Positions 1-9,164 of a stretch of 64,000 bases of DNA are shown piece after piece. Position 1 is the first letter of the stretch. Each line of letters starts with the position of its first letter. The DNA is from Streptomyces sp. NRRL WC-3605. Lineage in GTDB: Bacteria > Actinomycetota > Actinomycetes > Streptomycetales > Streptomycetaceae. A model generated the notes under the pieces. The model had not been told where the DNA came from, made no database searches, and saw nothing but the letters and a program-made list of their open reading frames with translations. Location of the stretch: the NCBI RefSeq assembly GCF_001509795.1, contig NZ_LLZN01000035.1, forward strand, positions 62,001 through 126,000. The letters are read 5' to 3'. The position numbers were made by a program, and so were the translations under genes.

Positions 1-571
1 ACTTCCCGGGGTGCGCGGGGTCCTTCACGACGGTCGCCGAGCACACCATCGTGCCCTCGGGGGAGTCGAAGAAGACCTTGCCCGCCTCGGGCACGCTCGC
101 GTGGTAGCGGGGCGCCACGGCCTGCGCGTCCACCGGGTCCGGCGTCGGGTCGGTCACGCCCTGGTCACCGGACAGGTCGTTCTCGTCGACCCCCCGGTCC
201 GGGTCCTCGGCGTCCCGCATACGGTCCGGGTCCCAGAGGTCCTCGATGATCGGATTGACGTAGTCCTTGGCCTCGCGCAGCCAGTCGTCCCGGTCCCAGT
301 TCTTCCAGTCGCCGTCCCGCCACTTGTCGATGTCGATCCCGTGCTCGCGGAGCTTGTCCTTGATGTCGTCCGGGATCGTGATCCTGCCTTCGCCGCCGGC
401 CCCGGCCGCCGCGGACGCGGTCGCGGCGCCCCCGGCATCGGCGTCCCCGGACTCACAGGCGGTGGCCGTGAGGGCCAGGGCGGCGGCGAGCGCCACCACC
501 GGCAGCGGGGGGACACCGCGGCGCGCGCTCCTCTCCCTGCGGGCGGTGAACGACGGCCGTATGGATCGCAT
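1..571 (-). CDS. Secreted lipoprotein-like protein, N-terminal part (C-terminus outside window)
   Basis: The reading frame starts with ATG at 571 on the minus strand and stays open to base 1, so only about 190 residues are visible. Basic residues (MRSIRPSFTARRER) are followed by a hydrophobic stretch ending LTATAC, a plausible but weak lipobox with Cys near residue 38, then a low-complexity Ala/Gly segment and a charged Asp/Trp-rich domain. The last visible part (about 155-190) reads GKVFFDSPEGTMVCSATVV, which resembles the opening of a chymotrypsin-fold domain, so a surface trypsin-like peptidase is a reasonable guess. The catalytic region lies outside the window and the class is not proven. 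It is divergent from the siderophore genes. Confidence 0.7.
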   Translation of the reverse strand, partial: MRSIRPSFTARRERSARRGVPPLPVVALAAALALTATACESGDADAGGAATASAAAGAGGEGRITIPDDIKDKLREHGIDIDKWRDGDWKNWDRDDWLREAKDYVNPIIEDLWDPDRMRDAEDPDRGVDENDLSGDQGVTDPTPDPVDAQAVAPRYHASVPEAGKVFFDSPEGTMVCSATVVKDPAHPGK

Positions 572-1054
572 GGTGTGACTCCCCCTGAGGTGACGGTACT
601 TGTGCCGCTCTCGCATACGTGCGCCGGCCGCTGTCCGATCAACTCGTCCGGCCAGCGGGCCGATCGTCCGCCACACGGCGTGCGCGTACGGCTCGCGGCT
701 CGGTGGAACGGCACCACACACTATGCGGTCGCTGTGGGCGAGTTCTGACGGAACGGCAACGGTTCAGCCACAGCCCGCGGAGCCGGGCAGGTCACGGCGC
801 CGGGACGGCGTCCGGCCGTCACCGCCGGTCGCCGGTAGCGCCCCTTCGGGGCTACGCCGGACGGAGATTGTGCGGCAACCCGTAACCCGGTGCGTGTCCC
901 GCTCTTTTTAGCGGTGGGGGCCGGCCGTGCGTGCGCGGTCCCCGGTCCCCGGTTCCCCGCAGTTTCGAGTGGACGCTCGCGGGGCTGCGTATGTCGGGAC
1001 GGGCGAGGACACGTAAGACCCGCTCGCCCCTGGACAGCGGGAGGACAGGGAGCC
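572..1054. other. Divergent intergenic region
   Basis: This spacer separates the minus-strand secreted protein from the siderophore cluster. It should hold both promoters. I looked for an iron box (core TTAGGTTAGGCTCACCTAA) and saw none. No convincing small gene is present. Confidence 0.5.
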
Positions 1055-2530
1055 ATGGCCGTAACCGAATCCGTGCGCGGGGGATCACCCGGGACCGAAG
1101 ACGCGCGCACCGCGCACGAGGGGATCCTGCGACGGCAGTCGGCCCGCGAGTCCGCGGCCCGCACGTACGCCCGCGCCCTGCCGATCGTGCCGGTCCGGGC
1201 CAGGGGCATGACCATCGAGGGCGCGGACGGCCGCCGTTACCTCGACTGCCTCTCCGGCGCCGGCACCCTCGCCCTCGGCCACAACCACCCCGTGGTCCTC
1301 GAGGCCATCCGCGGCGTCCTGGACTCGGGGGCACCCCTGCACGTCCTCGACCTCGCCACCCCGGTCAAGGACGCCTTCGTCACCGAGCTGTTCCACACGC
1401 TGCCGCCCGGACTCGCGGGCCGCGCGCGCGTGCAGTTCTGCGGACCGGCCGGCACCGACGCGGTCGAAGCCGCCTTCACCCTCGTCCGGGCCGCCACCGG
1501 ACGCCGCGGCATCCTCGCCTTCAGCGGCGCCTACCACGGGATGACCACCGGGGCGCTCGCCGCCTCCGGGGGCGCCCCCGACGTACGGGTCGCGCGCCTG
1601 CCGTTCCCGCAGGACTACCGCTGCCCCTTCGGCGTCGGTGGGGAACACGGCGCCGAACTCGCCGCCCGCTGGACCGAGTCCGTCCTCGACGACCCCAAGT
1701 CGGGCGTGCCCGACCCGGCCGGGATGATCCTCGAACCCGTCCAGGGAGAGGGCGGCGTGCTGCCCGCGCCGGACGCCTGGCTGCGGCGCATGCGGCGGAT
1801 CACCGCCGACCGTTCCATCCCGCTGATCGCCGACGAGGTGCAGACCGGCGTCGGACGCACCGGCGCCTTCTGGGCCGTGGAGCACAGCGGTGTCACCCCC
1901 GACGTCATGGTCCTGTCCAAGGCCATCGGCGGCAGCCTGCCCCTCGCGGTGATCGTCTACCGCGACGAGCTCGACGCCTGGCAGCCGGGCGCCCACGCCG
2001 GCACCTTCCGCGGCAACCAGCTCGCCATGGCCGCCGGCACGGCGACCCTCGCATACGTCCGGGAGAACCGGCTCGCCGAACGGGCCGCCGACCTCGGCGC
2101 GCACATGCTGCGTCAGCTGCGCCGGCTCGCGGGGGAGCACGCGTGCGTCGGGGACGTGCGCGGGAGGGGGCTGATGATGGGCGTCGAGGTGGTGGATCCG
2201 CAGGCCCCGCCGCTGAGCGGTGACGAGCGCGGCGTCACCCTGGGGGCGACCGCACGCTCGCCGGAGGAGCAGCCCCGGCCCGCCGCTCCCGCTCTCGCCG
2301 CCGCCGTCCAGCGGGAGTGCCTGCGCCGTGGGCTGATCGTCGAGCTCGGCGGACGCCACGCCAGCGTCGTACGGCTCCTCCCGCCCCTGACCATCACCGA
2401 CGAGCAGGCGGCGGCGGTCCTGGACCGGCTCGCCGACGCGATGGACGCCGTGTCCGGCGACCGGGCCCTCGCGGATCGGCGGCCCCCCGGCCCCGGCCGG
2501 CAGGGCGACCGGTCCTCGCACGCCGACTGA
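1055..2530 (+). CDS. Diaminobutyrate--2-oxoglutarate-type aminotransferase (siderophore cluster)
   Basis: This is a 491-residue class III, fold-type I PLP aminotransferase related to diaminobutyrate aminotransferases (RhbA/DABA-AT), which transfer an amino group from glutamate to make diaminobutyrate from aspartate semialdehyde. Visible motifs are FSGAYHGMT, the cofactor-binding ADEVQTG (Asp near 260) and LSKAIGG with the PLP lysine at about 289, followed by GTFRGN. I chose ATG 1055 because GGAGGACAGGGAG lies just upstream; the longer frame has no family-like extension. It is the first gene of a three-gene set with an IucA/IucC synthetase and an acetyltransferase, so the amine product is probably a siderophore building block. 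The diaminopropane decarboxylase and monooxygenase expected for schizokinen-like pathways are not adjacent. Confidence 0.88.
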   Translation: MAVTESVRGGSPGTEDARTAHEGILRRQSARESAARTYARALPIVPVRARGMTIEGADGRRYLDCLSGAGTLALGHNHPVVLEAIRGVLDSGAPLHVLDLATPVKDAFVTELFHTLPPGLAGRARVQFCGPAGTDAVEAAFTLVRAATGRRGILAFSGAYHGMTTGALAASGGAPDVRVARLPFPQDYRCPFGVGGEHGAELAARWTESVLDDPKSGVPDPAGMILEPVQGEGGVLPAPDAWLRRMRRITADRSIPLIADEVQTGVGRTGAFWAVEHSGVTPDVMVLSKAIGGSLPLAVIVYRDELDAWQPGAHAGTFRGNQLAMAAGTATLAYVRENRLAERAADLGAHMLRQLRRLAGEHACVGDVRGRGLMMGVEVVDPQAPPLSGDERGVTLGATARSPEEQPRPAAPALAAAVQRECLRRGLIVELGGRHASVVRLLPPLTITDEQAAAVLDRLADAMDAVSGDRALADRRPPGPGRQGDRSSHAD

Positions 2531-2764
2531 GGACGCCCGTACCCGGTTCCTCCCGGCACCGCACCTCGCCGTGACAGGCCACCGGCACACCAGCCCCGGC
2601 TCGCACGGTAAGCACCCCCGGCGGTGGCCCCCACCACAGGGCCGCCCCAGCCACGTCACGCGGCACGGCTCACCCCCGCCTCCCGCACCACCGCAGTCGC
2701 ACCACGCGCCCCGGTCCACTCCGAGGCGCCCCCTCGCACTCCAGAGCCACCGCAGAGGACCATC

Positions 2765-4597
2765 GTGACGACCACCCCCACCACCCTCCCCGACAGCCGG
2801 CCCGCCCGAACGCTGGGCCCGGACACCGCCCCGCCGGACCTCCTGGACCACCCCGACCCGCAGCGGGCGGCCGAGGCCGCCACCGTGGAGAACCTGCTGC
2901 GCTGCCACGTACGCGAGACCCGGCTGCCGGCGCCGCGGGACGGCGTCCTGCACGTCCCGCTGCCCGCCACCGGCACGGCTCTGCTGGTCCCGGTCCACCA
3001 CTGGTCGCCGACGGGATGGCACCGCTTCGGCCCGCCCCGCCCGGCCGGCACCCCGGAGGAGGCCCCGCCGCTGGACGCGGTCACCCTCGCCGCCCTGCTC
3101 ACCCGGGAGACCGCCGCGGCGGCCGACGGCACCGGTGACCTCGTCGGCCGTGTCGCCGACTCCGTCCGCCGCACGGCCCTCTTCCTCCAGGACCGCCGCG
3201 CCCACCCGGCCGACGTGGCCGACCGCTTCCTGGCCGCCGAGCAGGCCCTCGTCCTGGGGCACCCCTTCCACCCCACCCCCAAGAGCCGTGAAGGACTGTC
3301 CGAGGCCGAGGCGCGCAGGTACTCACCGGAGACGCGCGGCTCCTTCCCGCTCACCTGGCTGGCCGTCGCGCCGGACGTCGTCGCCACCGACTCGGCGTGG
3401 ACGGAAGCGGGGCGCCCCGTCACCGCCCCCCAGCTCACGGCCCGGCTCGCCGGCCCCGGGCTGCCGCTGCCCGACGGGTACGCGGCGCTGCCGCTGCACC
3501 CCTGGCAACTGCGCGAGATCCGCAGGCGCCCCGACACGGCGGCCCTCTTCGACGCCGGTCTGCTCCGCGACCTCGGCACCCACGGGCCCGCCTGGCACCC
3601 CACGTCGTCCGTCCGCACGGTCCACCGCACCGGCGCCCCGGCCATGCTCAAGCTCTCCCTCGGCCTGCGCATCACCAACTCCCGTCGCGAGAACCTCCGC
3701 AAGGAACTGCACCGGGGTGTCGAGGTGCACCGGCTGCTGCGCGGCGGCCTCGGGACGCGGTGGCAGGCCGCGCACCCTGGCTTCGACATCGTGCGCGACC
3801 CGGCCTGGCTCGCCGTCGACGCACCGGACGGCTCACCGGTGCCCGGGCTCGACGTGATGATCCGGCACAACCCCTTCACGCCCTCGGACGACGTGACCTG
3901 CGTCGCCGCTCTGGTCTCCCCCCGGCCGCACGGCACGCACGGCCCGCACGGCCCGGCCGGCCCGGACGGACGGCCGGCGCCGTCCCGGCTGGCCGCGATC
4001 GTCACCCGTCTCACCGCCCGGACCGGCCGGTCGCGGGACGCGGTGGCCGCCGAGTGGCTCCTGCGGTACCTCGACCAGGTCGTCCGGCCCGTGCTGTGGC
4101 TGGACTCCGAGGCGGGCATCGCCCTGGAGGCGCACCAGCAGAACACGCTGGTCCTGCTGGACGCCGACGGCTGGCCGGCCGGCGGCCGGTACCGCGACAA
4201 CCAGGGTTACTACTTCCGCGCGTCCCGGCGCGCGGAACTCGACGCCCGGCTCCCCGGCATCGGCGCACTCAGCGACACCTTCGTCTCCGACGAGGTCACC
4301 GACGAGCGGTTCGCCTACTACCTGGGGATCAACAACATCCTCGGGCTCGTCGGCGCGTTCGGCTCCCAGGGGCTGGCCGACGAACGGCTGCTGCTCGCCG
4401 CGCTCCGCCGCTTCCTCGGCGAGGTCGCCTCCGGCCCCGCCCGGCTGCGCACCCCGTTCCCCCGGCGACTGCTCGACTCCCCGGTGCTGCGCTGCAAGGC
4501 CAACCTGCTGACCCGGCTGCACGGCCTGGACGAACTCGTCGGCCCGGTCGACACCCAGTCCGTGTACGTCGGCATCCCCAACCCCCTGCACCTCTGA
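2765..4597 (+). CDS. IucA/IucC family NRPS-independent siderophore synthetase
   Basis: This 610-residue protein is an ATP-dependent NIS synthetase that condenses citrate or another carboxylate with an amine or hydroxylamine. Family landmarks in order are HPTPKSREGL (ATP pocket), LPLHPWQL, the LKLSLGLRITNSRREN block, EAHQQNTLV and YRDNQGYYFR, followed by a FhuF-like C-terminal segment. GTG 2765 is preferred: GAGGA lies six to ten bases upstream, and the 47 upstream codons encode a Pro/Thr/Arg-rich non-family sequence. It lies 234 bases after the aminotransferase and 38 before the acetyltransferase. Substrate class (type A, B or C) cannot be decided from the sequence alone. Confidence 0.92.
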   Translation: MTTTPTTLPDSRPARTLGPDTAPPDLLDHPDPQRAAEAATVENLLRCHVRETRLPAPRDGVLHVPLPATGTALLVPVHHWSPTGWHRFGPPRPAGTPEEAPPLDAVTLAALLTRETAAAADGTGDLVGRVADSVRRTALFLQDRRAHPADVADRFLAAEQALVLGHPFHPTPKSREGLSEAEARRYSPETRGSFPLTWLAVAPDVVATDSAWTEAGRPVTAPQLTARLAGPGLPLPDGYAALPLHPWQLREIRRRPDTAALFDAGLLRDLGTHGPAWHPTSSVRTVHRTGAPAMLKLSLGLRITNSRRENLRKELHRGVEVHRLLRGGLGTRWQAAHPGFDIVRDPAWLAVDAPDGSPVPGLDVMIRHNPFTPSDDVTCVAALVSPRPHGTHGPHGPAGPDGRPAPSRLAAIVTRLTARTGRSRDAVAAEWLLRYLDQVVRPVLWLDSEAGIALEAHQQNTLVLLDADGWPAGGRYRDNQGYYFRASRRAELDARLPGIGALSDTFVSDEVTDERFAYYLGINNILGLVGAFGSQGLADERLLLAALRRFLGEVASGPARLRTPFPRRLLDSPVLRCKANLLTRLHGLDELVGPVDTQSVYVGIPNPLHL

Positions 4598-4635
4598 CGG
4601 CGACGACCCGCCCCACCTCCCGAGAGGACCTCGTC

Positions 4636-5391
4636 GTGCCCCCCACCGACACGAGCGCCAACGCCGACCCCGTCCCGCCGTCCGACACGGACGCCGAGGA
4701 CACCCTGGACCTGGAACTCCCCGACGAACTCGTCACCCTCATCGCCTCGGACACGGAGAAGGACGCTGCCGGGGACGCGAGGCCCGGGGCCCGGCCCGGG
4801 GAACCGCTCGCCGGGACGTCCGACCTCCTCGACCAGGTGGCCGACTGGGGGCCGGTCAGCACCCCCGCCGGGGTGTTCCACCTGATCCCGGTCCGGATCG
4901 AACGCGACCTGACGCTCATCGGTCTCTGGATGAACGATCCGGCCGTCGCGGAGTTCTGGCAGCTCGCCGGGCCCGAGGACGTCACGGAGCGGCATCTGCG
5001 GGCCCAGCTCTCGGGCGACGGACGGAGCGTCCCGTGCGTGGGCCTGCTGGACGGCACACCGATGAGCTACTGGGAGATCTACCGGGCCGACCTCGACCCC
5101 CTGGCCCGGTACTACCCGTCCCGGCCCCACGACACCGGGATCCACCTCCTCATCGGCGGGCCCGGCGACCGCGGCCGGGGCCTGGGCCGGACGCTGCTGC
5201 GCGCGGTGGCGGACCTCGCGCTCGGCAGGCGCCCGGCGTGCGGGCGGGTCGTGGCGGAACCCGACCTGCGCAACACGCCGTCCGTCGCGGCCTTCCTCGG
5301 CGCCGGCTTCCGTTTCTCCTCGGAGATCGACCTGCCGGACAAGCGGGCCGCCCTCATGGTCAGGGACCGGAACCTGCGGCATCTGCTGTGA
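4636..5391 (+). CDS. Siderophore-type GNAT N-acyltransferase (IucB/RhbD-like)
   Basis: This is a 251-residue protein. Residues 1-80 are acidic and probably disordered. The rest matches siderophore biosynthesis acetyltransferases (Acetyltransf_8 type): FHLIPVRIERDLTLIGLWMN, then SYWEIYRAD, and the acyl-CoA pyrophosphate loop DRGRGLGRTLL. It would acylate the amine or hydroxylamine made by the upstream pathway. GTG 4636 has GAGAGGAC upstream. The three genes run in one direction with short gaps and probably form an operon. As remembered, the same trio is present in S. coelicolor as an uncharacterised third siderophore locus. Confidence 0.85.
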   Translation: MPPTDTSANADPVPPSDTDAEDTLDLELPDELVTLIASDTEKDAAGDARPGARPGEPLAGTSDLLDQVADWGPVSTPAGVFHLIPVRIERDLTLIGLWMNDPAVAEFWQLAGPEDVTERHLRAQLSGDGRSVPCVGLLDGTPMSYWEIYRADLDPLARYYPSRPHDTGIHLLIGGPGDRGRGLGRTLLRAVADLALGRRPACGRVVAEPDLRNTPSVAAFLGAGFRFSSEIDLPDKRAALMVRDRNLRHLL

Positions 5392-5598
5392 CGGACGGGC
5401 CGCTCCGGGCCTCGCAGAACCGGTCCTTCTACGGCCGACTCCGACCCCCTTCCGGTCACCGTCGGACCATCGGTGTAAGACCCCTGCCTCATCCGGTCGT
5501 GACCGATCCCAGGTGGAGACGAGCCCGGTCCTGATCCCGTCCGTCCCCCCGACCGTGATCGCCCGATTGTCAGTGCCGGGCCGTAGGGTGGTCGCGCT

Positions 5599-7632
5599 AT
5601 GACGAAGCCCTCACTCCCCGAACTCCTGCATGCCGCCGTCACCGCCGTCGGCGGCACGGAGCGCCCCGGCCAGGTGACCATGGCCGAATCGGTCGCCGAG
5701 GCGATCGACGGCAATTCCCATCTGCTGGTCCAGGCCGGCACCGGCACCGGTAAGTCGCTCGGCTATCTGGTGCCCGCGCTCGCACACGGGGAGCGGGTCG
5801 TGGTGGCCACGGCCACCCTGGCCCTGCAGCGGCAGCTCGTTGAGCGGGACCTCCCGCGCACCGTGGACGCGCTGCATCCGCTGCTGCGCCGGCGCCCCGA
5901 GTTCGCCATGCTCAAGGGCCGGTCGAACTACCTCTGTCTGCACCGCCTGCACGAGGGCGTCCCGCAGGACGAGGAGGAGGGCCTGTTCGACCAGTTCGAG
6001 GCGGCCGCGCCCACCAGCCGGCTCGGGCAGGACCTCCTGCGGCTGCGCGACTGGTCGGACGACACCGAGACCGGTGACCGGGACGACCTGACGCCGGGTG
6101 TGTCGGACCGCGCCTGGGCACAGGTGTCGGTGTCGTCGCGGGAGTGCCTGGGCGCGACCAAGTGCGCGTACGGCGCCGAGTGCTTCGCCGAGGCGGCCCG
6201 GGAGCGGGCCAAGCTCGCCGAGGTGGTCGTCACCAACCACGCCCTGCTCGCGATCGACGCAATCGAGGGCGCTCCCGTGCTCCCGCAGCACGAGGTGCTG
6301 ATCGTCGACGAGGCGCACGAGCTCGTCTCCCGGGTCACCGGCGTGGCCACCGGCGAGCTCGCACCGGGACAGGTCAACCGGGCGGTGCGGCGCGCGGCGA
6401 AGCTCGTCAACGAGAAGGCAGCCGACCAGCTCCAGACCGCCGCCGAGGGCTTCGAGCGGCTGATGGAGCTGGCGCTGCCGGGACGCCTGGAGGAGATCCC
6501 CGAGGACCTCGGCTACGCGCTCATGGCGCTGCGCGACGCCTGCCGCACGGTCATCTCGGCGATCGGCGCCACCCGTGACAAGTCCGTGCAGGACGAGGAC
6601 GCGGTCCGCAAGCAGGCGCTGGCCTCGGTGGAGTCCGTGCACGACGTGGCGGAGCGGATCACGAACGGCTCCGAGTGGGACGTCGTCTGGTACGAGCGGC
6701 ACGACCGGTTCGGCGCGTCCCTGCGGGTGGCCCCCATGTCGGTGTCGGGGCTGCTGCGCGAGAAGCTCTTCACCGACCGCTCGGTCGTCCTGACGTCGGC
6801 GACACTGAAGCTGGGCGGGGACTTCAACGGCGTCGGCGCCTCCCTCGGACTGGCCCCCGAGGGCACCCAGGGCGACGACGTGCCGGAGTGGAAGGGCGTG
6901 GACGTCGGCTCCCCGTTCGACTACCGAAAGCAGGGCATCCTCTACGTCGCCAAGCATCTGGCGCGCCCCGCGCGGGACGGCGACCGCGCGGACATGCTGG
7001 ACGAGCTGACGGAGCTGATCCAGGCGGCCGGCGGCCGCACGCTGGGGCTGTTCTCCTCGATGCGGGGCGCCCAGCTGGCCGCCGAGGAGCTGCGCTCGCG
7101 CATCCCGGAGTTCCCCATCCTCCTCCAGGGCGAGGAGACGCTCGGCGAGCTGATCAAGAACTTCGCGGCCGACCCGAAGACCTGTCTGTTCGGCACGCTG
7201 TCGCTCTGGCAGGGCGTCGACGTCCCCGGCCCGAGCTGCCAGCTCGTCGTCATGGACAAGATCCCGTTCCCACGGCCGGACGACCCGCTGATGAGCGCCC
7301 GCCAGAAGGCCGTGGAGGACGCCGGGGGCAACGGCTTCATGGCGGTCGCCGCCACCCATGCCGCGCTGCTCATGGCGCAGGGTGCCGGCCGTCTCGTACG
7401 GGCCACCGGGGACCGCGGGGTCGTCGCGGTCCTGGACCCGAGGCTGGCGACCGCGCGCTATGGCAGCTATCTCAAGGCGTCCCTGCCCGACTTCTGGTAC
7501 ACGACGGACCGTAATCAGGTCCGCAGGTCGCTGTCGGCGATCGACGCGTCCGCGCGGCAGACGGAGGCGGCCGGGGAAGCCGGGGAGGCCGGGGCCGACG
7601 CGGGGGCGATGGAGGCCGACGCGACGGAGTGA
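5599..7632 (+). CDS. dinG: DinG/XPD-family ATP-dependent DNA helicase
   Basis: This 677-residue superfamily 2 helicase has Walker A AGTGTGKS near residue 52, DEAH box VDEAHEL, and between them the Fe-S cluster cysteines (YLCLHR, then ECLGATKCAYGAEC) typical of DinG/XPD/YoaA helicases. C-terminal motifs are GLFSSMRGA, LWQGVDVPG and QGAGRLVRA. DinG-type enzymes unwind 5'-overhang, R-loop and D-loop substrates. The last 30 residues are a Glu/Ala-rich tail. The gene converges on lexA across a hairpin. No LexA box was seen upstream, so SOS control is not evident. Confidence 0.9.
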   Translation: MTKPSLPELLHAAVTAVGGTERPGQVTMAESVAEAIDGNSHLLVQAGTGTGKSLGYLVPALAHGERVVVATATLALQRQLVERDLPRTVDALHPLLRRRPEFAMLKGRSNYLCLHRLHEGVPQDEEEGLFDQFEAAAPTSRLGQDLLRLRDWSDDTETGDRDDLTPGVSDRAWAQVSVSSRECLGATKCAYGAECFAEAARERAKLAEVVVTNHALLAIDAIEGAPVLPQHEVLIVDEAHELVSRVTGVATGELAPGQVNRAVRRAAKLVNEKAADQLQTAAEGFERLMELALPGRLEEIPEDLGYALMALRDACRTVISAIGATRDKSVQDEDAVRKQALASVESVHDVAERITNGSEWDVVWYERHDRFGASLRVAPMSVSGLLREKLFTDRSVVLTSATLKLGGDFNGVGASLGLAPEGTQGDDVPEWKGVDVGSPFDYRKQGILYVAKHLARPARDGDRADMLDELTELIQAAGGRTLGLFSSMRGAQLAAEELRSRIPEFPILLQGEETLGELIKNFAADPKTCLFGTLSLWQGVDVPGPSCQLVVMDKIPFPRPDDPLMSARQKAVEDAGGNGFMAVAATHAALLMAQGAGRLVRATGDRGVVAVLDPRLATARYGSYLKASLPDFWYTTDRNQVRRSLSAIDASARQTEAAGEAGEAGADAGAMEADATE

Positions 7633-7647
7633 TCCGCGCCGGGGCCC

Positions 7648-7692
7648 CAGAGAGCCGGGGCCCCCAGAGAGCCGGGGCCCAGAGAGCCGGGG
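7648..7692. repeat. Three tandem CAGAGAGCCGGGG units
   Basis: The 13-mer CAGAGAGCCGGGG occurs at 7648-7660, 7665-7677 and 7680-7692, a short tandem array just after the dinG stop codon and before the terminator hairpin. Confidence 0.7.
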
Positions 7693-7718
7693 TCCGGGTC
7701 CGGGGTCCGGACAGCACA

Positions 7719-7752
7719 GGGCCCCGGAACCGGCGCAGAGGTTCCGGGGCCC
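7719..7752. terminator. Bidirectional terminator between dinG and lexA
   Basis: A perfect 12-bp stem GGGCCCCGGAAC / GTTCCGGGGCCC surrounds a 10-base loop, midway between two convergent genes. There is no U-tract, which is usual in Streptomyces. Confidence 0.8.
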
Positions 7753-7797
7753 GGTCAGGGGGGCCGCCGCTGTCGGCTGTGCCCGCCGCGGCCGTCA

Positions 7798-8574
7798 CAC
7801 GCGCCGCAGCACCGCCACCACCTTGCCCAGGATGGTCGCGTCGTCACCGGGGATCGGCTCGTACGCGGCGTTGTGCGGGAGAAGCCAGACGTGTCCGTCC
7901 TCGCGCTTGAAGCGCTTGACGGTGGCCTCGCCGTCCAGCATGGCGGCCACGATGTCGCCGTTCTCGGCGACCGGCTGGCGGCGGACCGTGACCCAGTCGC
8001 CGTCGCAGATCGCGGCCTCGATCATCGAGTCGCCGACGACCTTGAGGACGAACAGCTCGCCGTCGCCGACCAACTGCCGGGGGAGGGGGAAGACGTCCTC
8101 CACGGACTCCTCGGCGAGGATCGGGCCACCGGCGGCGATCCGCCCGACCAGGGGGACGTAGGAGGCGGCGGGCTTGCCGGCGGTGTCGGTGGGCTGCACC
8201 GAGGCGGCCTGGTCGGAGCCGCGGACCTCGTACGCGCGCGGGCGGTGCGGGTCGCGGCGGAGGAAGCCCTTGCGCTCGAGCGCCATCAGCTGGTGGGCGA
8301 CCGAGGACGTGCTCGACAGGCCGACCGCCTGGCCGATCTCCCGCATCGATGGCGGGTAGCCCCGCCGCTGCACGGAATCCCTGATGACCTCGATCACTCG
8401 GCGCTGGCGGTCCGTGAGTCCCGAGCTGTCGGCCCGGATGCCTGGAGGTCGGCCCGGGAGCGAGCGCTTCTGCGCCTCGGGATTCACGGTTTCGTTCATC
8501 GCATGCACCGGCTCGAGTCGGCCCTGGGAGCGGTCCTGGGCAGTGATGGTGGCACTGTCTGCGGTGGTGGTCAC
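7798..8574 (-). CDS. lexA: LexA, SOS transcriptional repressor
   Basis: The winged-helix DNA-binding domain ([20 protein letters not shown], then [19 protein letters not shown]) is followed by the S24 autocleavage domain: cleavage site VGRIAAGG (Ala-Gly), catalytic Ser in VVGDSM and Lys in [11 protein letters not shown] 8574 has GAGAGGGG upstream and gives 258 residues. An internal ATG at 8499, giving 234 residues beginning MNETV, matches the usual length and is the alternative start. RecA-stimulated self-cleavage derepresses SOS genes. A good LexA box lies 60 bases upstream, so autoregulation is expected. Confidence 0.95.
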
Positions 8575-8633
8575 GTCGGCCCCTCTCGATGGTCTCCCTG
8601 CTGCACAACGGTAGTTGCTTTCGAAAGGTTGCG

Positions 8634-8649
8634 CCAAACACACGTTCGA
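8634..8649 (-). promoter_or_regulatory. LexA box upstream of lexA
   Basis: On the minus strand the site reads TCGAACGTGTGTTTGG, close to the actinobacterial SOS box (GAACNNNNGTTC): one half is perfect and the other has one mismatch. It sits 60 bases before the chosen lexA start. Confidence 0.75.
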
Positions 8650-9164
8650 GTGAAAAATCGCGGATCGTCTTACGTGATCACAACGTGGGGTGTATGGCAG
8701 GCAACTTTTCCCGGCGGGCGAAGGGGCCCCTTGTTGTACTCTTCACCGCCGGGGCCACGGCCTCGTAGGTGGTTGCCCCAGTCTGCCATCCGGGACCGTC
8801 CGTCTCGTGGATCGACTCCCATCTGCGCGGGAGTCCCACCTCCCCTCCGTGCGGCGCTCACGCTATCTCCGTATGTCCCGGGGCGATACGGCCGTGCACC
8901 CGAAGGTGCGGCGTGAAGACCCCGCGCAGGGGCATACGGCATGAGCCGTGACCCCCTCGCGCGCCCGCGTCCGGCACGACACGCGCTACGGCGCGGATGT
9001 ATGGCCCAACCCCCACATCTAGTGGTTGGATTGCGGCAGCGACCCAGAAGTTGTGGCGACCCCGGTCTTCGGACGCTCGGAGATCGCCTATGCTGGGGGC
9101 TGCTTCGCGGGGCTCATGTGGCCCGGCGAGGCTGTTGAGTCTGCTGTGAGGAGGGTTCGGAGTC
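8650..9164. other. lexA/nrdR divergent intergenic region
   Basis: About 500 bases with no credible gene. It must hold the nrdRJ promoter and leader. I looked for a cobalamin riboswitch, which controls other Streptomyces ribonucleotide reductase operons, and saw no clear B12-box pattern. A GTGATCAC palindrome lies at 8674-8681. Confidence 0.4.
9010..9025 (+). promoter_or_regulatory. Possible NrdR box upstream of nrdR
   Basis: ACCCCCACATCTAGTGG around 9009-9025 resembles the right half of the NrdR box (consensus ACACWATATATWGTGT, with CTAGTG conserved) about 140 bases before nrdR. A weak second half, CCAGAAGTTGTGG, follows about three helical turns downstream. Autoregulation of nrdRJ by NrdR is known in Streptomyces; assignment of these bases is by eye. 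Confidence 0.4.

Noticed and set aside
572..1054. Iron box before the siderophore cluster
   Set aside because: No sequence close to the 19-bp DmdR1 consensus on either strand.
1085..3271. 728-codon minus-strand open frame opposite the aminotransferase and synthetase
   Set aside because: A typical high-GC shadow: Gly/Arg/Val-rich, no domain, and antisense to two clear enzymes.
5392..5598. LexA box for the DinG-like helicase
   Set aside because: No GAAC-N4-GTTC match; only partial GAAC sequences occur.
8575..9164. Cobalamin riboswitch for nrdRJ
   Set aside because: No recognisable B12-box or P-stem set; in Streptomyces this riboswitch is known for the class I reductase operon instead.
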